31,416 nt of DNA, taken from NCBI GenBank assembly GCA_001629235.1, contig LUSA01000037.1, positions 891 through 32,306 of the forward strand. Reading direction: 5' to 3'. This document shows positions 1 to 10,864 of the stretch, one piece after another (the stretch's first letter is position 1; each line of letters begins with the position of its first letter). The position numbers were made by a program, and so were the translations under genes. The notes under the pieces are model-generated. The model searched no databases, was not told where the DNA came from, and saw only the letters and a list, made by a program, of their open reading frames with translations. The DNA is from Marine group II euryarchaeote REDSEA-S43_B8 (GTDB lineage: Archaea; Thermoplasmatota; Poseidoniia; Poseidoniales; Thalassarchaeaceae).

Positions 1-3000
1 AGTGTACTGCCCGTCGAATTCAACTAGCCTAATCGTGGGAGTCCTCGGGGAGTCGGGGCCACCGAGACCTGCTACCTGGTTTCCTGCCTTGTCTGTGGAG
101 GTAATCCAGAACGAGACCTTGTCCCCGTCACTTATCTCGAACTCCAAGGAAGGTGAGAAGTCTAACTCCCCCCGATATACGTGAACGCCTTCTACACTTG
201 AGAACCAAGGAACTTCGCCGCTGTCCTCAGTACCGGGGATAATCTGGCCGTTCCTCTGGAATGCCCATGAGACCTGAAGAGGTCCGAAGTTCATCCCTAT
301 CTCCTCCATGATGGTAATCGTGACGGTGACTGAGTCCATGTTGTTGGTCTCGATCACTGTGAGTGAAGAGTCCGGATATGCTTCAACGTTGAACAATGCC
401 GTGGGAGGCTTAGTATCCACTGTTACGGAGGCCTGTGAGTCCTCGACCGAGTGAGCGTTGCCCGGTACTCCGATTAATGAGGTAGTGAGAACTGTCGTTG
501 GCTCTATGGGTTGGAAATTTGGCAAGGTCATCTCTACTGTGAAATTGCCATTGGCATCCACAGCACCCAAGGACTCGTAGTTCCCGCTCCCGTATGTCAT
601 CGAAAGCACTGCGGTTAGATCCTGGTTTACCTCGGAGATCCTAATCCCAGATCCTTCGTGGTGGACAGAACCGCTAACTGAGAAGGTGTCCCCCTGTCCG
701 AGGTAGAGAGAGGTCCCTAAAGCTGGAATTATCGGCTCCGATAAGTCCTCTGCTGCGTTTGGAATAGCGGAAATCCTGTTGTCTAGGCGCCATGAAAGAG
801 AGCTGAGGACTTCTGACTCAATCTGATCCAATCCATCCTCCACCAATACTCTGGGCTTGCAGTCGAAGTCTTGCTCTGTGAATGGCATGTCCCACGAAAT
901 CTTGAACCTGACGCTCAGCTCGGTTACAGTGGAGGTGATGGCCTCGGTGCTGGCCCCAATAACCTCCAACATGCTACTGCTAGGGCTTAGCAGCGTAGAG
1001 GTGAATGGCTCGTAGGAGAATACCCCGTATTCGCTTCCGTAGCCGCAGAGGAATACAGAAATGTTGTCAATAGTTCTGAATCCGTTCGGTTCGTCCAGCC
1101 TCACCTTGAATGTGTGCTCAATTCCCGGTACAAGGAAGTAGTCGATACTGTCTTGTGTAAGCCTGTCCAATGAGAACGTTGAGCCGCCTCCGGAACCAGT
1201 CCCGAGACCTGCGCCTGCGAATTCGACCATCACGTCCTCTGCCACGACGACCGAGGCCCATGAGTTGGTAGCACCGGGGCCCCCTCCTGTGGAGCCGTCC
1301 TGGTAGCTAAGTCCTACCCAATCCGTACCCTCGACATAGAGGTGTATAAGCTCGTTATCCATCGAGGAGACATCTATTCCCATGAACTGAACTTGCTGCT
1401 CCCCGGTTAGCCCGACGCTGAGCTCCCTGTTCTGGGACTGGTACTCTGATTCATCGGCAATTCCGTCAGAATTCTGATCGTCTACCCCCTCCCTCCAGTA
1501 TCTCAGAGTAAGAGACTCCCCTCTGGCCTGATCTTCACTGATTGTTATGTAAGGGGAGAAAGTTGTCGGTGGGACTACCATGCCGTCAACAAACTGAAGC
1601 CCGACAGGAGTCTGGACTTGCATCCTACTCGCCACGGGAGGACTATTGTCTACCACAATGTCCACCATTGGGGGGACTCCAGTAGTGTCTTCTGCCCCGT
1701 TAGTTGAGGATGAAGGCCCTACTCTCAACATCAGGGGAGAGAGAGTCATGGAAGACAACCCAGTGGGAGATTGAATCACGCCTGAGAAGGACCCCTGATC
1801 TCCTACCTGTAGAGAGTATATGGATCCCGAGAGGTTCAATGCTACGGAAAAATCACTTGCTTGAGGCCTCCGATTCTCATTGTCCTGGAATCTAACTGTT
1901 CCCGATATATTCAGGGGCCCCCCTTCTTGGATGGGGAACGGGTAGAATAGGGTATCATAAGTATTGGAAATTACCCTGTCAAACTGGTCTCTGATCTCGA
2001 AGTAGTCTATCTGTAGATCGTTCTCTACGGCATTCTCACCGGAACGACCGCTCTCAGACGTAGCAGGCCAAATGGTTTCCCCGTCTAGATCGTTCGCTCG
2101 GGCCTCCCACTCTATGCTTTCTACATCGTCCCAGTTCCAATCAACTTTGAACTTCCAGTGGACTTCGATATCGACGTAACCGTCGCTATGCAGAGACTCT
2201 GTGACATAGCTCGCACCCACGCTCAGAGGAGCTATGCTGTCTCCTGAGTTCTGTGAGAATTGCACATCTCCCGAGCCTGCCCCCCAGAGGCCATCGGGAC
2301 TATTCTCGACCCTGAAGCCGATAGATTGGCCGTCCGAGGATGTGCCGACTAAGGTGATATCAGCGAGTTGAGAGTTGTCATAGAGATGATGGTGACTTGT
2401 GACGATTTCGATTATCTCACCGTCTGGATAGAACGTATTAGGGACTGAGAAATCTCTGTTTACAAACATGAAGTCGTAGACTATCGAACCATCCAAGGAG
2501 AGTGCTCCGTAGTCCGAGGTATAACTCAGTGGGATGTCCGTCTCGTCTTCGAAGTCGACATCGGATATCCCATCCAAGTATCCTTCGATTCCTGGTCCCA
2601 GGCCGGACACGTTCTCAAAGAATAGGTATCCAATACCCATTGAAGAAATGTGTACTGTCTGGGCAGAGTTGGAGGATACTGATATTGGGACCTCGAGCCA
2701 ATCCCTGCCGTTCTGAGCGTCAGTGTGGGTGGGGTTGAGATACCCTATTCCAGAAATCTGTGCCTGGCTGAGAATGCTTGTGAAGGCTGAGTTCCCGGAT
2801 CCTCCAGAAATCGAGGAGCCTGCTACTGAGACAGTCACTGGGGATTCGAAGCCGTCATCGTCTGGAGAGATGCTCACGAAACCAGAGTTGACTGTTGCAG
2901 ATTCGGGAATCAGTGCAGTAAGACTCTGCGGGTTTGTTCCGTCCAGAGCCAGAGAGGCGCTTCGCGAGTATGAGTCTTCGAGAGTCATCCATGACTGCCA

Positions 3001-6000
3001 TCCTAGGTTTCCGTACGCCAGTTGCCCCGAATCATCAATCATCGGGAATTCCCAGTCATCAGAGCCATCATTCAGGACATCCAGATGAGGGTTTGAAGGT
3101 GGGTTGGAGAACGATGAGGTGATTCTCAGAACGTCTATCCACCCGTTAGTGGGAAGGCTTACTGATGTAGAGAAACCCACTTGCTGGGAAGGGAACTGTA
3201 TGGTCCCTCCCTTGCTTGCGGAGCCAAGAGAATTGCCCAGCTTATCGTAGATTGTAACGGAAACTGTGCTGGAAATGTTTCCGTAAATTGTTACGCTCTT
3301 GATGGGACGAGGAGAGAAGACGAACTCAGATGATATCGTCCCGGTTATTGCAGTGGCGTTTAGCAACCCGTCTACGACCTCTATTCCAGCGCTATACTCC
3401 CAGCCATTTTGCCCCGAGTCTGCGTTTAGTACTCTCTTTCCACCGATATGCACCTTCTCCAAGCTTGGAGTCTGCTCGGGGTCATCCGAGCCCATGTGTA
3501 CTTTCAGTCTGACCTGCGGGTACTGTTCGGCGTCTACCCCTGCAAGGCTGAATGGGAATGAGATGTTGGAGAAACCTGGGACCTGTGCCCCAGTGCTAGC
3601 TTCCAATAGCGAACCTCGAATCCATCCATCCTCGCCTGCATGGCCCTCGATGTCGACAAAACCTAGGTTGAATTTGCTGTCGGAGTCCAGCGATATGGAT
3701 GGGCTTAGCCAGCTTCCAGGGATGCCGAAGTTTGAGATTTGGACTCCAGCGTTGTCTATGAACCATCCAGCGAGGCTGTAGTAGCCATCGGATCCAAATG
3801 CGAATTTGAATTTGACAGAGTCTCCCTTGTAGGCATCTAGGTTTGCCCTGAGATTAGTCATCTGACTGGTCGAAGCCCATGTCCCAGACCAAGCAGTACC
3901 AGTACAGTGATCCATCGTGAAAATACCCATTCCCTGTAGGTTATGGCCTGCGAAAGAAGAAGCAGTGCCAGAATACCATCCTGGGTCGAAGTATTGCCAT
4001 GCCCCGTTGTTCACTTTGATGAAAACCGCGCCACCGTCCCATCCTGCCTCTGAACATGACCAATGGTCGAACGTCAGATATGAGGTTCCATTGAGAGGAA
4101 TGTCATAGCTAGGAGAAATCAGTCGTGCCTCATCAATTCCGTTCTCATAATTGCCTGAGAAACCTACCCCATACGCGTAAGGGAAAGAGGCGGTTAGTGG
4201 AGGTCCAGAGTTTGATGAAAGCTTGTTCAATGTGAATTTGCACTTGTCATTGCTACATGTTCCAGATGTCGATCGCGTCCATCCTGGCGCTTCGGAGACT
4301 GTCGGGGAGTTAGCAGTCGAGTCTTCGAATCCGATCATTTCGGATTGGACTCCCTTGGTTACGAGCCTGTAAATCCAGTCATCTGGAGCGGGGTTGCCTT
4401 GAGAATCCGGCATCCCATAGTGGGACATAGTTGAGGATGACGAGAAGTCATCGACGAACATGGTACTTCCATCGTAATCTACCACTCTGAACTGGGATAT
4501 GGTTAGTCCCTCCCTTGTATCCGGAGTCCCTCCCCCGTAATTGAATGAAGAACTGGTGTCAACTACTATTCTGATATCAACGCTGGACTGATCCTGGAAA
4601 CCGGACGGGATGTCGAATGAGACTAATCTAAATTCACCGCTCTGATCCCCGTATGTTTGTCCGTTGTCGGCAGTATAACCATTTCCGGGAATAGGTCCGG
4701 ATCTAGCCGAGCAATCCGAAGAAGTACTGCTAGTGCTTGATGAGATGTCTGCCCATGTATTGCCGTTCAATGAAAGTTCTATGCAAGCATTGTCGCTGGA
4801 ACCACCCTCTAGGTCCCACTCCATGTTGAACTCTATCTTTGACGAGGAGTTCGTGCCAGTTAGGTCGATATTCCTCTCGAGCACTCCGTAGGCGTTTGAG
4901 TTGTATGTGCAAGAAGAAGCTGTCGTGGTGTAGCATCCATGGTGCCAGACATCCAGATCCACACCCTCATTGATGGTCTCGATTTGATCTATGAACCATC
5001 CCGGCCTCTCATTTGTTGAGTCTGGATGGGTCCAGATAACGAATCGGAATTGGATATTATCTGCTTGGTCAATTCCAGAAAGAGAGGATAGTGAGAAGTT
5101 ACTGGTAACCCATCCACTATGAGAGTCGGAAGCAAATACTGGCACAGGTGATGAGGCCCCGCTAGGAACGGGAGCATCGGTCGATAGAGTGCTGGGATAC
5201 CCACCTTGTGGTTCTATGTACGACCAATTTCCCCAATTTGAGTCGGACTGGAGCCTGTATTCAACCCAAGTTCCATCCCCTCCTCCAGATGTTGTACTAT
5301 CTAGGTGGTACCAGTGATCGAAGGTCAGGTAGTATGCACTGATATACTGATTATTTGGCACTGTTTGTGCTGGAACGACTAGATGCCCAAATGTTCCTGC
5401 AGGAACCGGTTCACCGGGCATGGTCCCGGCTGAAACCAGACCCTGGGGAGAGGATGATGGGACAATCCCGTGGGCGAGGGTTTGCTCCTCTCCGTAAATT
5501 GTCCCGTTTAGATCAAGGAAGGTAGTGGCCCTCCAGAGTTTGCTCTCGTGACAAATGAAGACTGTTTCCGATATCTCCGTAGAGTCGAGGTTTCTGTTCT
5601 CATTCAAGTCTAGGCCGGCTAGTTCCTTGAATCCAGAATGGGTACAGTTGGCTCCGCTAGATTCTGGCAAAATATCAACTTCATATTCGTAATAGTCACC
5701 GAGAACTGCTGAAATATCTCCATCGGCACCACTGGTGTCACTGATGACAATTGTCGGAGAAGAAGTGTAGTTCGAACCGCCATCTGTCACTATCGCGGAG
5801 TGGATTACTCCGGTGGAGTAGACATTTGCTGTCAGAGACTCGCCAGTACCATTTGCGACGCCTACCGCGATAACATCTGTTGACTGGTAATGATGCCTGC
5901 GCCCCTGTGCCGTCGCATTGACATTGGATCTGAACCTGATCAGTAGTGTCAAAACCAGAACCCCCGTTATTGATTGTGATGCTCTCAATTCCTGAGCTTA

Positions 6001-6658
6001 CGGCGTATGTTCCAGAGAATCCGGATCCCCCTCCTCCAGTGGCAGATAGGTTGCCTGCTGAGTACCCCGTTCCGGAATCATCTATTGAGAGGGAAGTGAT
6101 GACATCGTCATTTGCGAAGGACTCGCAGAATACGAGAGTGTCAATCAACTCATCGGAGTCTAGGACCTGGTTGAAATTATTATCCAAACCGTGTTGAATG
6201 TAGTCTCCAGCAGAGCCAGAGCATCCTGAGAGGTTTGTGGAGGAGGATTTGACGAAGACCCTTCTCCAACCAGGAGAGTATGTGTAGTCAGAATTCAGAG
6301 TAACTTCGATTTCCCCGACATCGAATGTACTGACATTTGAACGAGTCCCGTCGTCCTTTAGGACCAAATCCCCATCATCATTCATCTCGACACCGAACAT
6401 ATTGCCAGAGCCGAAACTATCCTCGTCCCAAACGATACCAGAATCTGAGGATGATGGCAGCGGGGAGTTGGTCACATGTACCCATCCGTCCATGACAGTA
6501 GCATTCGTGGGTACGGTGAATCCGTCCACCACAGTAGGGGTTCCATCGCTGTTAATCATCGATGGACCGGACCAATTGGAAACCCCTGCATATGAGACAG
6601 GGGATAGTACCATTAGTAGTGTCATTGCTATTGCTAGTCTTGCGCGTTCGCTGGGCAT
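1..6658 (-). CDS. Giant secreted beta-sandwich surface protein, C terminus beyond window, frame broken near 5880
   Basis: The start ATG at 6658 opens an N-terminal signal peptide of about 24 residues: basic MPSERAR, a hydrophobic core, then SYAG. The first frame runs from 6658 and closes at 5738. A second minus frame has no stop from 5997 down to position 1, and its translation continues the same kind of protein, so at least 2200 residues belong together. Visible parts in order: Gly/Ser-rich repeats ending in GGSGF or GGSNY; two Cys-bounded Ca-loop-like modules (about 6125-6230 and 5560-5660) with a GLDxNxNxxLD core, resembling the DUF7151 type; several jelly-roll modules with GWFID signatures at about 4995 and 3755, like the MAM/immune-inhibitor-A sandwich; then long Ig-like stretches to the left edge. 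No membrane anchor is visible, but the C terminus is missing. It is probably exported to the cell surface; the ligand is unknown. It is either one gene with a frame lesion or a decaying gene. Confidence 0.8.
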
Positions 6659-6724
6659 GCTTTGGCTGTAGGTTATGTTAGTTATGAATCAATCTGCGCC
6701 ATAGACATGTGGTGGCATTTCGAC

Positions 6725-6799
6725 TGGAGCCACTGGGGGGAATTGAACCCCCGACCTTCGCCTTACCAAGGCGACGCTATACCTCTAAGCCACAGTGGC
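6725..6799 (-). tRNA. tRNA-Thr(GGU)
   Basis: On the minus strand a 7-bp acceptor stem GCCACTG/CAGTGGC (6793-6799 with 6729-6735) closes a full cloverleaf. The anticodon arm is TCGCC-TTGGTAA-GGCGA with anticodon GGT. The T arm is GGGGG-TTCAATT-CCCCC. The discriminator is U, as usual for archaeal tRNA-Thr, and the bases after it are CCA, so the 3' end appears to be encoded. No intron is seen. Confidence 0.96.
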
Positions 6800-7064
6800 A
6801 GTGCAACAACGACCTAAGTGGCTGGTTTAATCGTGGCGACTAGGAGGTGGAGATTTTTTGAAACGTCATTGTGAAAACCTGAGCACCTGTGGGCCTGACT
6901 AGCCGAGGTCGCATAGCCCGGTATTGCGCGGGCCTGGAAAGCCCGTGGGATTTTTCCCTCGCGAGTTCAAATCTCGCCCTCGGCGCCAAAATATGCATAA
7001 TTAACTCCATTCACCGTATCCGAAGGATGGGATTCTTATTCAATGCCACTAGCCTAAGAATATC
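6800..7064. other. Intergenic stretch around tRNA-Ser; possible TATA for the 7065 gene
   Basis: Apart from tRNA-Ser, this stretch holds no coding signal that I can support. An AT-rich patch TTCTTATTCAAT (about 7033-7044) lies about 27 nt before the ATG at 7065, which suits a TATA box driving a leaderless or nearly leaderless transcript. This is position-based inference only. Confidence 0.35.
6902..6988 (+). tRNA. tRNA-Ser(GGA)
   Basis: The acceptor stem GCCGAGG/CCTCGGC encloses an anticodon arm CGGGC-CTGGAAA-GCCCG (anticodon GGA), a long variable arm (TGGGA, T-rich loop, TCCC) as expected for a class II serine tRNA, and a T arm GCGAG-TTCAAAT-CTCGC. The discriminator is G, followed by an encoded CCA at 6986-6988. 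Confidence 0.96.
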
Positions 7065-8219
7065 ATGGAGTTGCGGAGTGACGGTGAGTCAGAAGCCGAG
7101 GGGGTTGCTCTCATGGAAAGGCTGAGCGACCATCCTACGGGAAGTATCTTCTCAAATTTCAACAGACGTTTGCAAATTCTAGATGATTTATTTTCAGAGA
7201 TTAGCTACAGTTTCAATCTAATCAAGAAATACTGGGGGGCCAAGGAACTGGTGATGATGGCTTTTTGCGTCTCTGGTTTCATTCTAGGTACCTGGGACCT
7301 CGGAATTGGAGAGATTTCGAGTGGCGGAGACTACGATCGTTGGGGCATAATGGGGGATGAAAGTGGATTCTTGCACATGAAAGATCTGGCTCTAATTGTG
7401 TCACTACTTTCCTTGATTTGTTGGTTGGGTTTCGTAGTCATGCTCTGGAATAGTTACCCCATAATGAGGGAAAATATGCTTTACCTTTTGATTGGAATGG
7501 GCTTCATACTGTTCGGTTTCATAAGGGCACATGCAGAGAACCCGGATTTTCCCACAGAAGCAGGACTAAAGAGTTGGACTTGGGTAATTATTGCAAATCT
7601 GATATTGCTTTTCCTATCCACTTTCGTAGTTAGGCGCGCAGTTGTAGAGACTCGGGACATTCATGTCCAAAGAAAGCATGCGCATCCAGATCCCAGAGTG
7701 GTTGATCGGGCATGGAAAGATCATAGCTTATTTGCATGGAGTAGTGCTATCGCAATATGGATTGTTTTCTTGAATATCAGTTTCTGGAGTAGCACCCACT
7801 CAATCGCACCTAGTCCAGGAGATCTAGACTTCAGTTTCTCGCTTGTCCTGATTCATATTTTGACTGGAATAATTGCCACATTTCTCTTGTTGATTATAGT
7901 CTGGTTTCCCGAGTTCATGCTTGGTGCAACGGAAGCCAGAATTCAATCATCTAGAGCGCGAGAGGTCTCGGGGGAAGAAGTCCAGGCCAAGAAGGTCGAG
8001 CAGGGGAAGTGTCCCGTGTGCAATCAGAACACTATCGCTACTATGGACGAGGAAGGGAAAATCACGATACCCTGTGAGATTGAAGGATGTAGAGGCAAGG
8101 GGATAGTGGGTTCGGATTGTAAAGAATGTGACAGTAAGATACCAACTAGATTAGTATGCGTCAATTGCGGATCGAACACACCCGTAGGGGGTCACTTTGG
8201 AAGGGTTGAGGCTTGGTGA
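7065..8219 (+). CDS. Six-TM membrane protein with C-terminal zinc-ribbon domain, function unknown
   Basis: The 384-residue protein has about 60 soluble N-terminal residues and then six predicted membrane helices, near residues 62-80, 107-127, 138-154, 173-189, 223-240 and 259-281. A charged linker leads to a C-terminal domain with eight cysteines: C316/C319, C337, C342, C352/C355 and C365/C368. This looks like two zinc-ribbon-like units, probably cytoplasmic. The ATG at 7065 was chosen for its likely upstream TATA; an alternative ATG lies 16 codons downstream. The stop TGA overlaps the GTG start of the subtilase gene in a GTGA, so the two are translationally coupled and may act together. I do not recognise the family. 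Zinc ribbons on membrane proteins often mediate protein or nucleic-acid contacts, but nothing here fixes a role. Confidence 0.85.
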   Translation: MELRSDGESEAEGVALMERLSDHPTGSIFSNFNRRLQILDDLFSEISYSFNLIKKYWGAKELVMMAFCVSGFILGTWDLGIGEISSGGDYDRWGIMGDESGFLHMKDLALIVSLLSLICWLGFVVMLWNSYPIMRENMLYLLIGMGFILFGFIRAHAENPDFPTEAGLKSWTWVIIANLILLFLSTFVVRRAVVETRDIHVQRKHAHPDPRVVDRAWKDHSLFAWSSAIAIWIVFLNISFWSSTHSIAPSPGDLDFSFSLVLIHILTGIIATFLLLIIVWFPEFMLGATEARIQSSRAREVSGEEVQAKKVEQGKCPVCNQNTIATMDEEGKITIPCEIEGCRGKGIVGSDCKECDSKIPTRLVCVNCGSNTPVGGHFGRVEAW

Positions 8220-9370
8220 AGGAATCCTCTTCCTTAATCCGTGACGGCGATGACGAGGAGTCAGTTGAGTCATCGGAAAAAGACGCGATCACGTCGGTGA
8301 TTGCGGTTAGTATGTCGTTGATTGTAATTTTTGCATCCTCAATTACAATAATCTACCTCTGGAAGGGAGAAGATGGTTTCGTAATTGAAAGGCCATCATC
8401 GGCATTGCTATCTTGGCAAATGGAATACATGGACCTAATAGGAGCGAACAATGAATCACTAACTGAACTAAATGGGGAGGGAGTGGTTGTTTGTGTGGTG
8501 GATTCAGGTGTCGATCTGGATCATCCCGATTTACGAGGAGTTGAGTTGAGAGGATGGAGAGACTCAATCAATGGAATTGAAGAGCCATATGATGACGAGG
8601 GCCATGGCACTGCAATGACGGGAATAATCGTCTCCGACGGAGGTTTGGATGGGGTCGCAAAGGGAGTGGATTTACTAGTTGCAAAGGCCATAAATGATGA
8701 GGGGCAGGGGACCGATGGGACCGTCTCTGATTCTGTAGACTGGTGCGTACAGCAAGGAGCAGACATCATCTCTCTAAGCTTGGGCGGAAGTCAGAGTTTC
8801 GGTTCTGACTTCTTCACCACAGATGAGTTGGAACAATCGGTTGACGATGCTCTGGATAGTGGAGTATTCGTGGTTTCTTCTGCCGGTAATGATGGAGAGG
8901 ATGACGATGGGGATGTAGGCTCCCCGGGTTCAGTCGAGGGCGTTATCTGCGTTGGTGGAATTACGCGTTCTGGAAGCATCTGGTCAGGCAGCTCCGAAGG
9001 AGACAATGATGGCAGACTGTGGCCAAACCCGATTCTACCTAGAAGCGATCCGGATAAGAAGCCGGAGATTGTAGGTCCGGGACACGAAGTACCTGTCCTA
9101 ATGGCTTCGGGAGCGAGCAACTCTGAATGGTGGGGTTGGTCCAGCGGGACATCGGCAGCAACTGCCTGGGTAAGTGGTTCTCTCGCACTTTTGTTACAGG
9201 AGAATCCGGATCTCCAGAGAGAGAATTCTACTGGTAGGCAGGCAATAGAAGGAGTGAAGGATGCTATTGCTCAGTCTTCACAGAAGAAGGATGGGCAGGA
9301 GAGTCATGATGATCACTATGGGTATGGGCACCTTAGGATTGATTTGCTAATCTCCTATTTTGATGATTGA
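8216..9370 (+). CDS. Membrane-anchored subtilisin-like serine protease (S8)
   Basis: The GTG start at 8216 overlaps the upstream stop (GTGA); a TTG one codon earlier is also possible. The 384-residue protein has an acidic N terminus, one hydrophobic helix at about residues 26-48 (signal anchor), then the protease domain. The catalytic triad is visible: Asp96 in VVDSGVD, His130 in DEGHGTA, and Ser313 in SSGTSAATA, with the oxyanion Asn in SSAGND. No clear I9-type propeptide lies between the anchor and the catalytic domain. The insert near residue 255-275 and several Asp/Glu-rich loops suggest calcium or salt adaptation. Coupling to the six-TM zinc-ribbon protein suggests a membrane-bound processing pair. 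The stop lies 2 nt from the convergent methyltransferase-like gene. Confidence 0.92.
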   Translation: MKESSSLIRDGDDEESVESSEKDAITSVIAVSMSLIVIFASSITIIYLWKGEDGFVIERPSSALLSWQMEYMDLIGANNESLTELNGEGVVVCVVDSGVDLDHPDLRGVELRGWRDSINGIEEPYDDEGHGTAMTGIIVSDGGLDGVAKGVDLLVAKAINDEGQGTDGTVSDSVDWCVQQGADIISLSLGGSQSFGSDFFTTDELEQSVDDALDSGVFVVSSAGNDGEDDDGDVGSPGSVEGVICVGGITRSGSIWSGSSEGDNDGRLWPNPILPRSDPDKKPEIVGPGHEVPVLMASGASNSEWWGWSSGTSAATAWVSGSLALLLQENPDLQRENSTGRQAIEGVKDAIAQSSQKKDGQESHDDHYGYGHLRIDLLISYFDD

Positions 9371-9372
9371 CT

Positions 9373-10134
9373 CTAGGATTTTTTGAGGAAAGCGACGAGG
9401 GTGCCTCCCGTCAAGTCAGTAAAACCGACCAAATGCTCTTCGTTGACCTCCCTGACTAGCTCAATCCACCTGTTAAATGATCGAACCTTCATCTGAGCGG
9501 GAGTGAGTTCAACTCCGGAAACAATTTCTCCCACGTCGCCCGTGGGAACGGTCGGCTCTAGGAGAAGAACTAGCCCTCCAGGAGAAACCAACTCAAAGAC
9601 AGATTTCGCTGCATCGGCACGGTCATCTTCTGGTAAATCGACGACTACCAAGTCTACAGGCATTGGTAAATCGGAATTCAATGCTGATTCGTCAATAGAG
9701 ACGTTTGAAGCCCTGGAAGAAATTGTCTCAGCGATCACTTCTTGCCAATTCATGGAAACAACTTGTGCCCAATCTCCTGCTTCGTACCTCCTGATTAGTC
9801 GCTCAATGATGACGCAGAACCTTTTTCCGGGCTCAATAATCCTAAGAGATTCTGGACGATTTGTTTGTATTTTCTCATTCTCCGAACTGATGGGCGACCA
9901 TAGATCGAAGAGCCATGCAGACAGATGGCCGATCCCCCCTCCTATGATCACGGCATTCTTCGGACTTATTCTCGAGCACACGTCTCTGATCCTAGCTCTG
10001 ATTGAGCGAGGGAGTAGGGGAATGTCCATGTGCAGCATTTGCTCTCCAATGCTTGATGCCACCTCTGGTTCAGACTGATCCCTCTCTTCGTCCTCTGAAA
10101 GAAGAATGGTCATAATATCAGAATCTGACCTCAT
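9373..10134 (-). CDS. Class I SAM-dependent methyltransferase-like protein
   Basis: About 253 residues from the ATG at 10134. A GTG at 10167 would extend it by 11 codons but would abut the opposite gene's longest frame, leaving no 5' region; an ATG at 10113 is also possible. Rossmann-fold signs: a glycine-rich loop AVIIGGGIGHLSAWL after the first strand, an acidic second strand end (RIIEPGKR), VDLVVVDLPEDD as strand 4 and the PGGLVLLLE turn at strand 5. This order resembles O-methyltransferase or spermidine-synthase-like folds. The substrate is not evident. It diverges from the HVO_0476-like gene, so the two may share a promoter region at about 10135-10242. Confidence 0.7.
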   Translation of the reverse strand: MRSDSDIMTILLSEDEERDQSEPEVASSIGEQMLHMDIPLLPRSIRARIRDVCSRISPKNAVIIGGGIGHLSAWLFDLWSPISSENEKIQTNRPESLRIIEPGKRFCVIIERLIRRYEAGDWAQVVSMNWQEVIAETISSRASNVSIDESALNSDLPMPVDLVVVDLPEDDRADAAKSVFELVSPGGLVLLLEPTVPTGDVGEIVSGVELTPAQMKVRSFNRWIELVREVNEEHLVGFTDLTGGTLVAFLKKS

Positions 10135-10242
10135 TGGCAAACCTGAACTTCTTTCGCCTACGTCCACGTGTTACTCTGGCAACCACTACACTTCAACCAT
10201 GCTCTAGGATGGTTTGAAGACTATGCAACCTCACCATCTATC

Positions 10243-10842
10243 ATGGAGGCTGACGGAGGTACCTCGCTCGCAGAGTGTCCGCGATGTCAGGAAGTTGTAG
10301 ACCATACTATCATCAAAAGGAAAAAAAGGGGTTTGGGCGAAGATATATTGGTGAAGTGCGAAGGGTGCCAAGCTGTTCATACGATAATAATCAGACCTCC
10401 TAAGGCGACTTCTATCAACACCACATTATCCGACGGAAGGGAGAGTTTCAATGAAGAAATTGAGGTTGACAAGGATGAAGAGATTTCGGTCGGAGACATG
10501 TTCGAACACAATGAAATCACATGGAAGGTAACTAGGATTGATAATTCTCAATCTCGACCCCAAGAAAATCTACCAGCGACAGAGATATTCTCAATGTGGG
10601 CTACAAGATCTGATAGAACCATCGTTGGAGTGACAATGACCGATGGAGAAGTTAGCGAGTCTGGGAAAATAGAATGTGAACCTGATCGGGTTTTCTCATG
10701 TGGTTCGATAATCAAATTCGCAGATTCAAAGTGGAGAGTCAGGGCTATTCACACGGGAAAAGGAAGAACACTCAATGGAAGTAGGATGGCCTATGAGATA
10801 CGCAGGATATACCTCCATCCTCAAGATAATGTGAGAAGGTGA
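10243..10842 (+). CDS. HVO_0476-like archaeal zinc-ribbon protein
   Basis: The 199-residue protein starts at the ATG at 10243. The frame is open upstream to a GTG at 10168, but that codon abuts the divergent gene. The N terminus has a CPRC...CEGC zinc ribbon (C12/C15 and C39/C42) separated by a basic KRKKRG segment, then a C-terminal region of two similar beta-rich halves, each with a W-[KR]-V-[TR]-[RA]-I strand (TWKVTRI, KWRVRAI). This matches what I recall of the HVO_0476 family, a conserved archaeal protein of uncertain role. The basic ribbon suggests nucleic-acid binding, which is inference. Confidence 0.7.
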   Translation: MEADGGTSLAECPRCQEVVDHTIIKRKKRGLGEDILVKCEGCQAVHTIIIRPPKATSINTTLSDGRESFNEEIEVDKDEEISVGDMFEHNEITWKVTRIDNSQSRPQENLPATEIFSMWATRSDRTIVGVTMTDGEVSESGKIECEPDRVFSCGSIIKFADSKWRVRAIHTGKGRTLNGSRMAYEIRRIYLHPQDNVRR

Positions 10843-10864
10843 AATCCGGCCCCTCTAATGGGGA

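Noticed and set aside
2502..4108. Plus-strand frames of 60-160 codons inside 1-6658
   Set aside because: They are antisense to a continuous minus frame with clear beta-sandwich motifs, and their composition (Ser/Pro/Arg rich) is that of shadow frames.
10168..10242. N-terminal extension of the HVO_0476-like gene to the GTG at 10168
   Set aside because: It would abut the longest form of the divergent gene base for base, leaving neither with a promoter, and the added residues do not belong to the zinc-ribbon domain.
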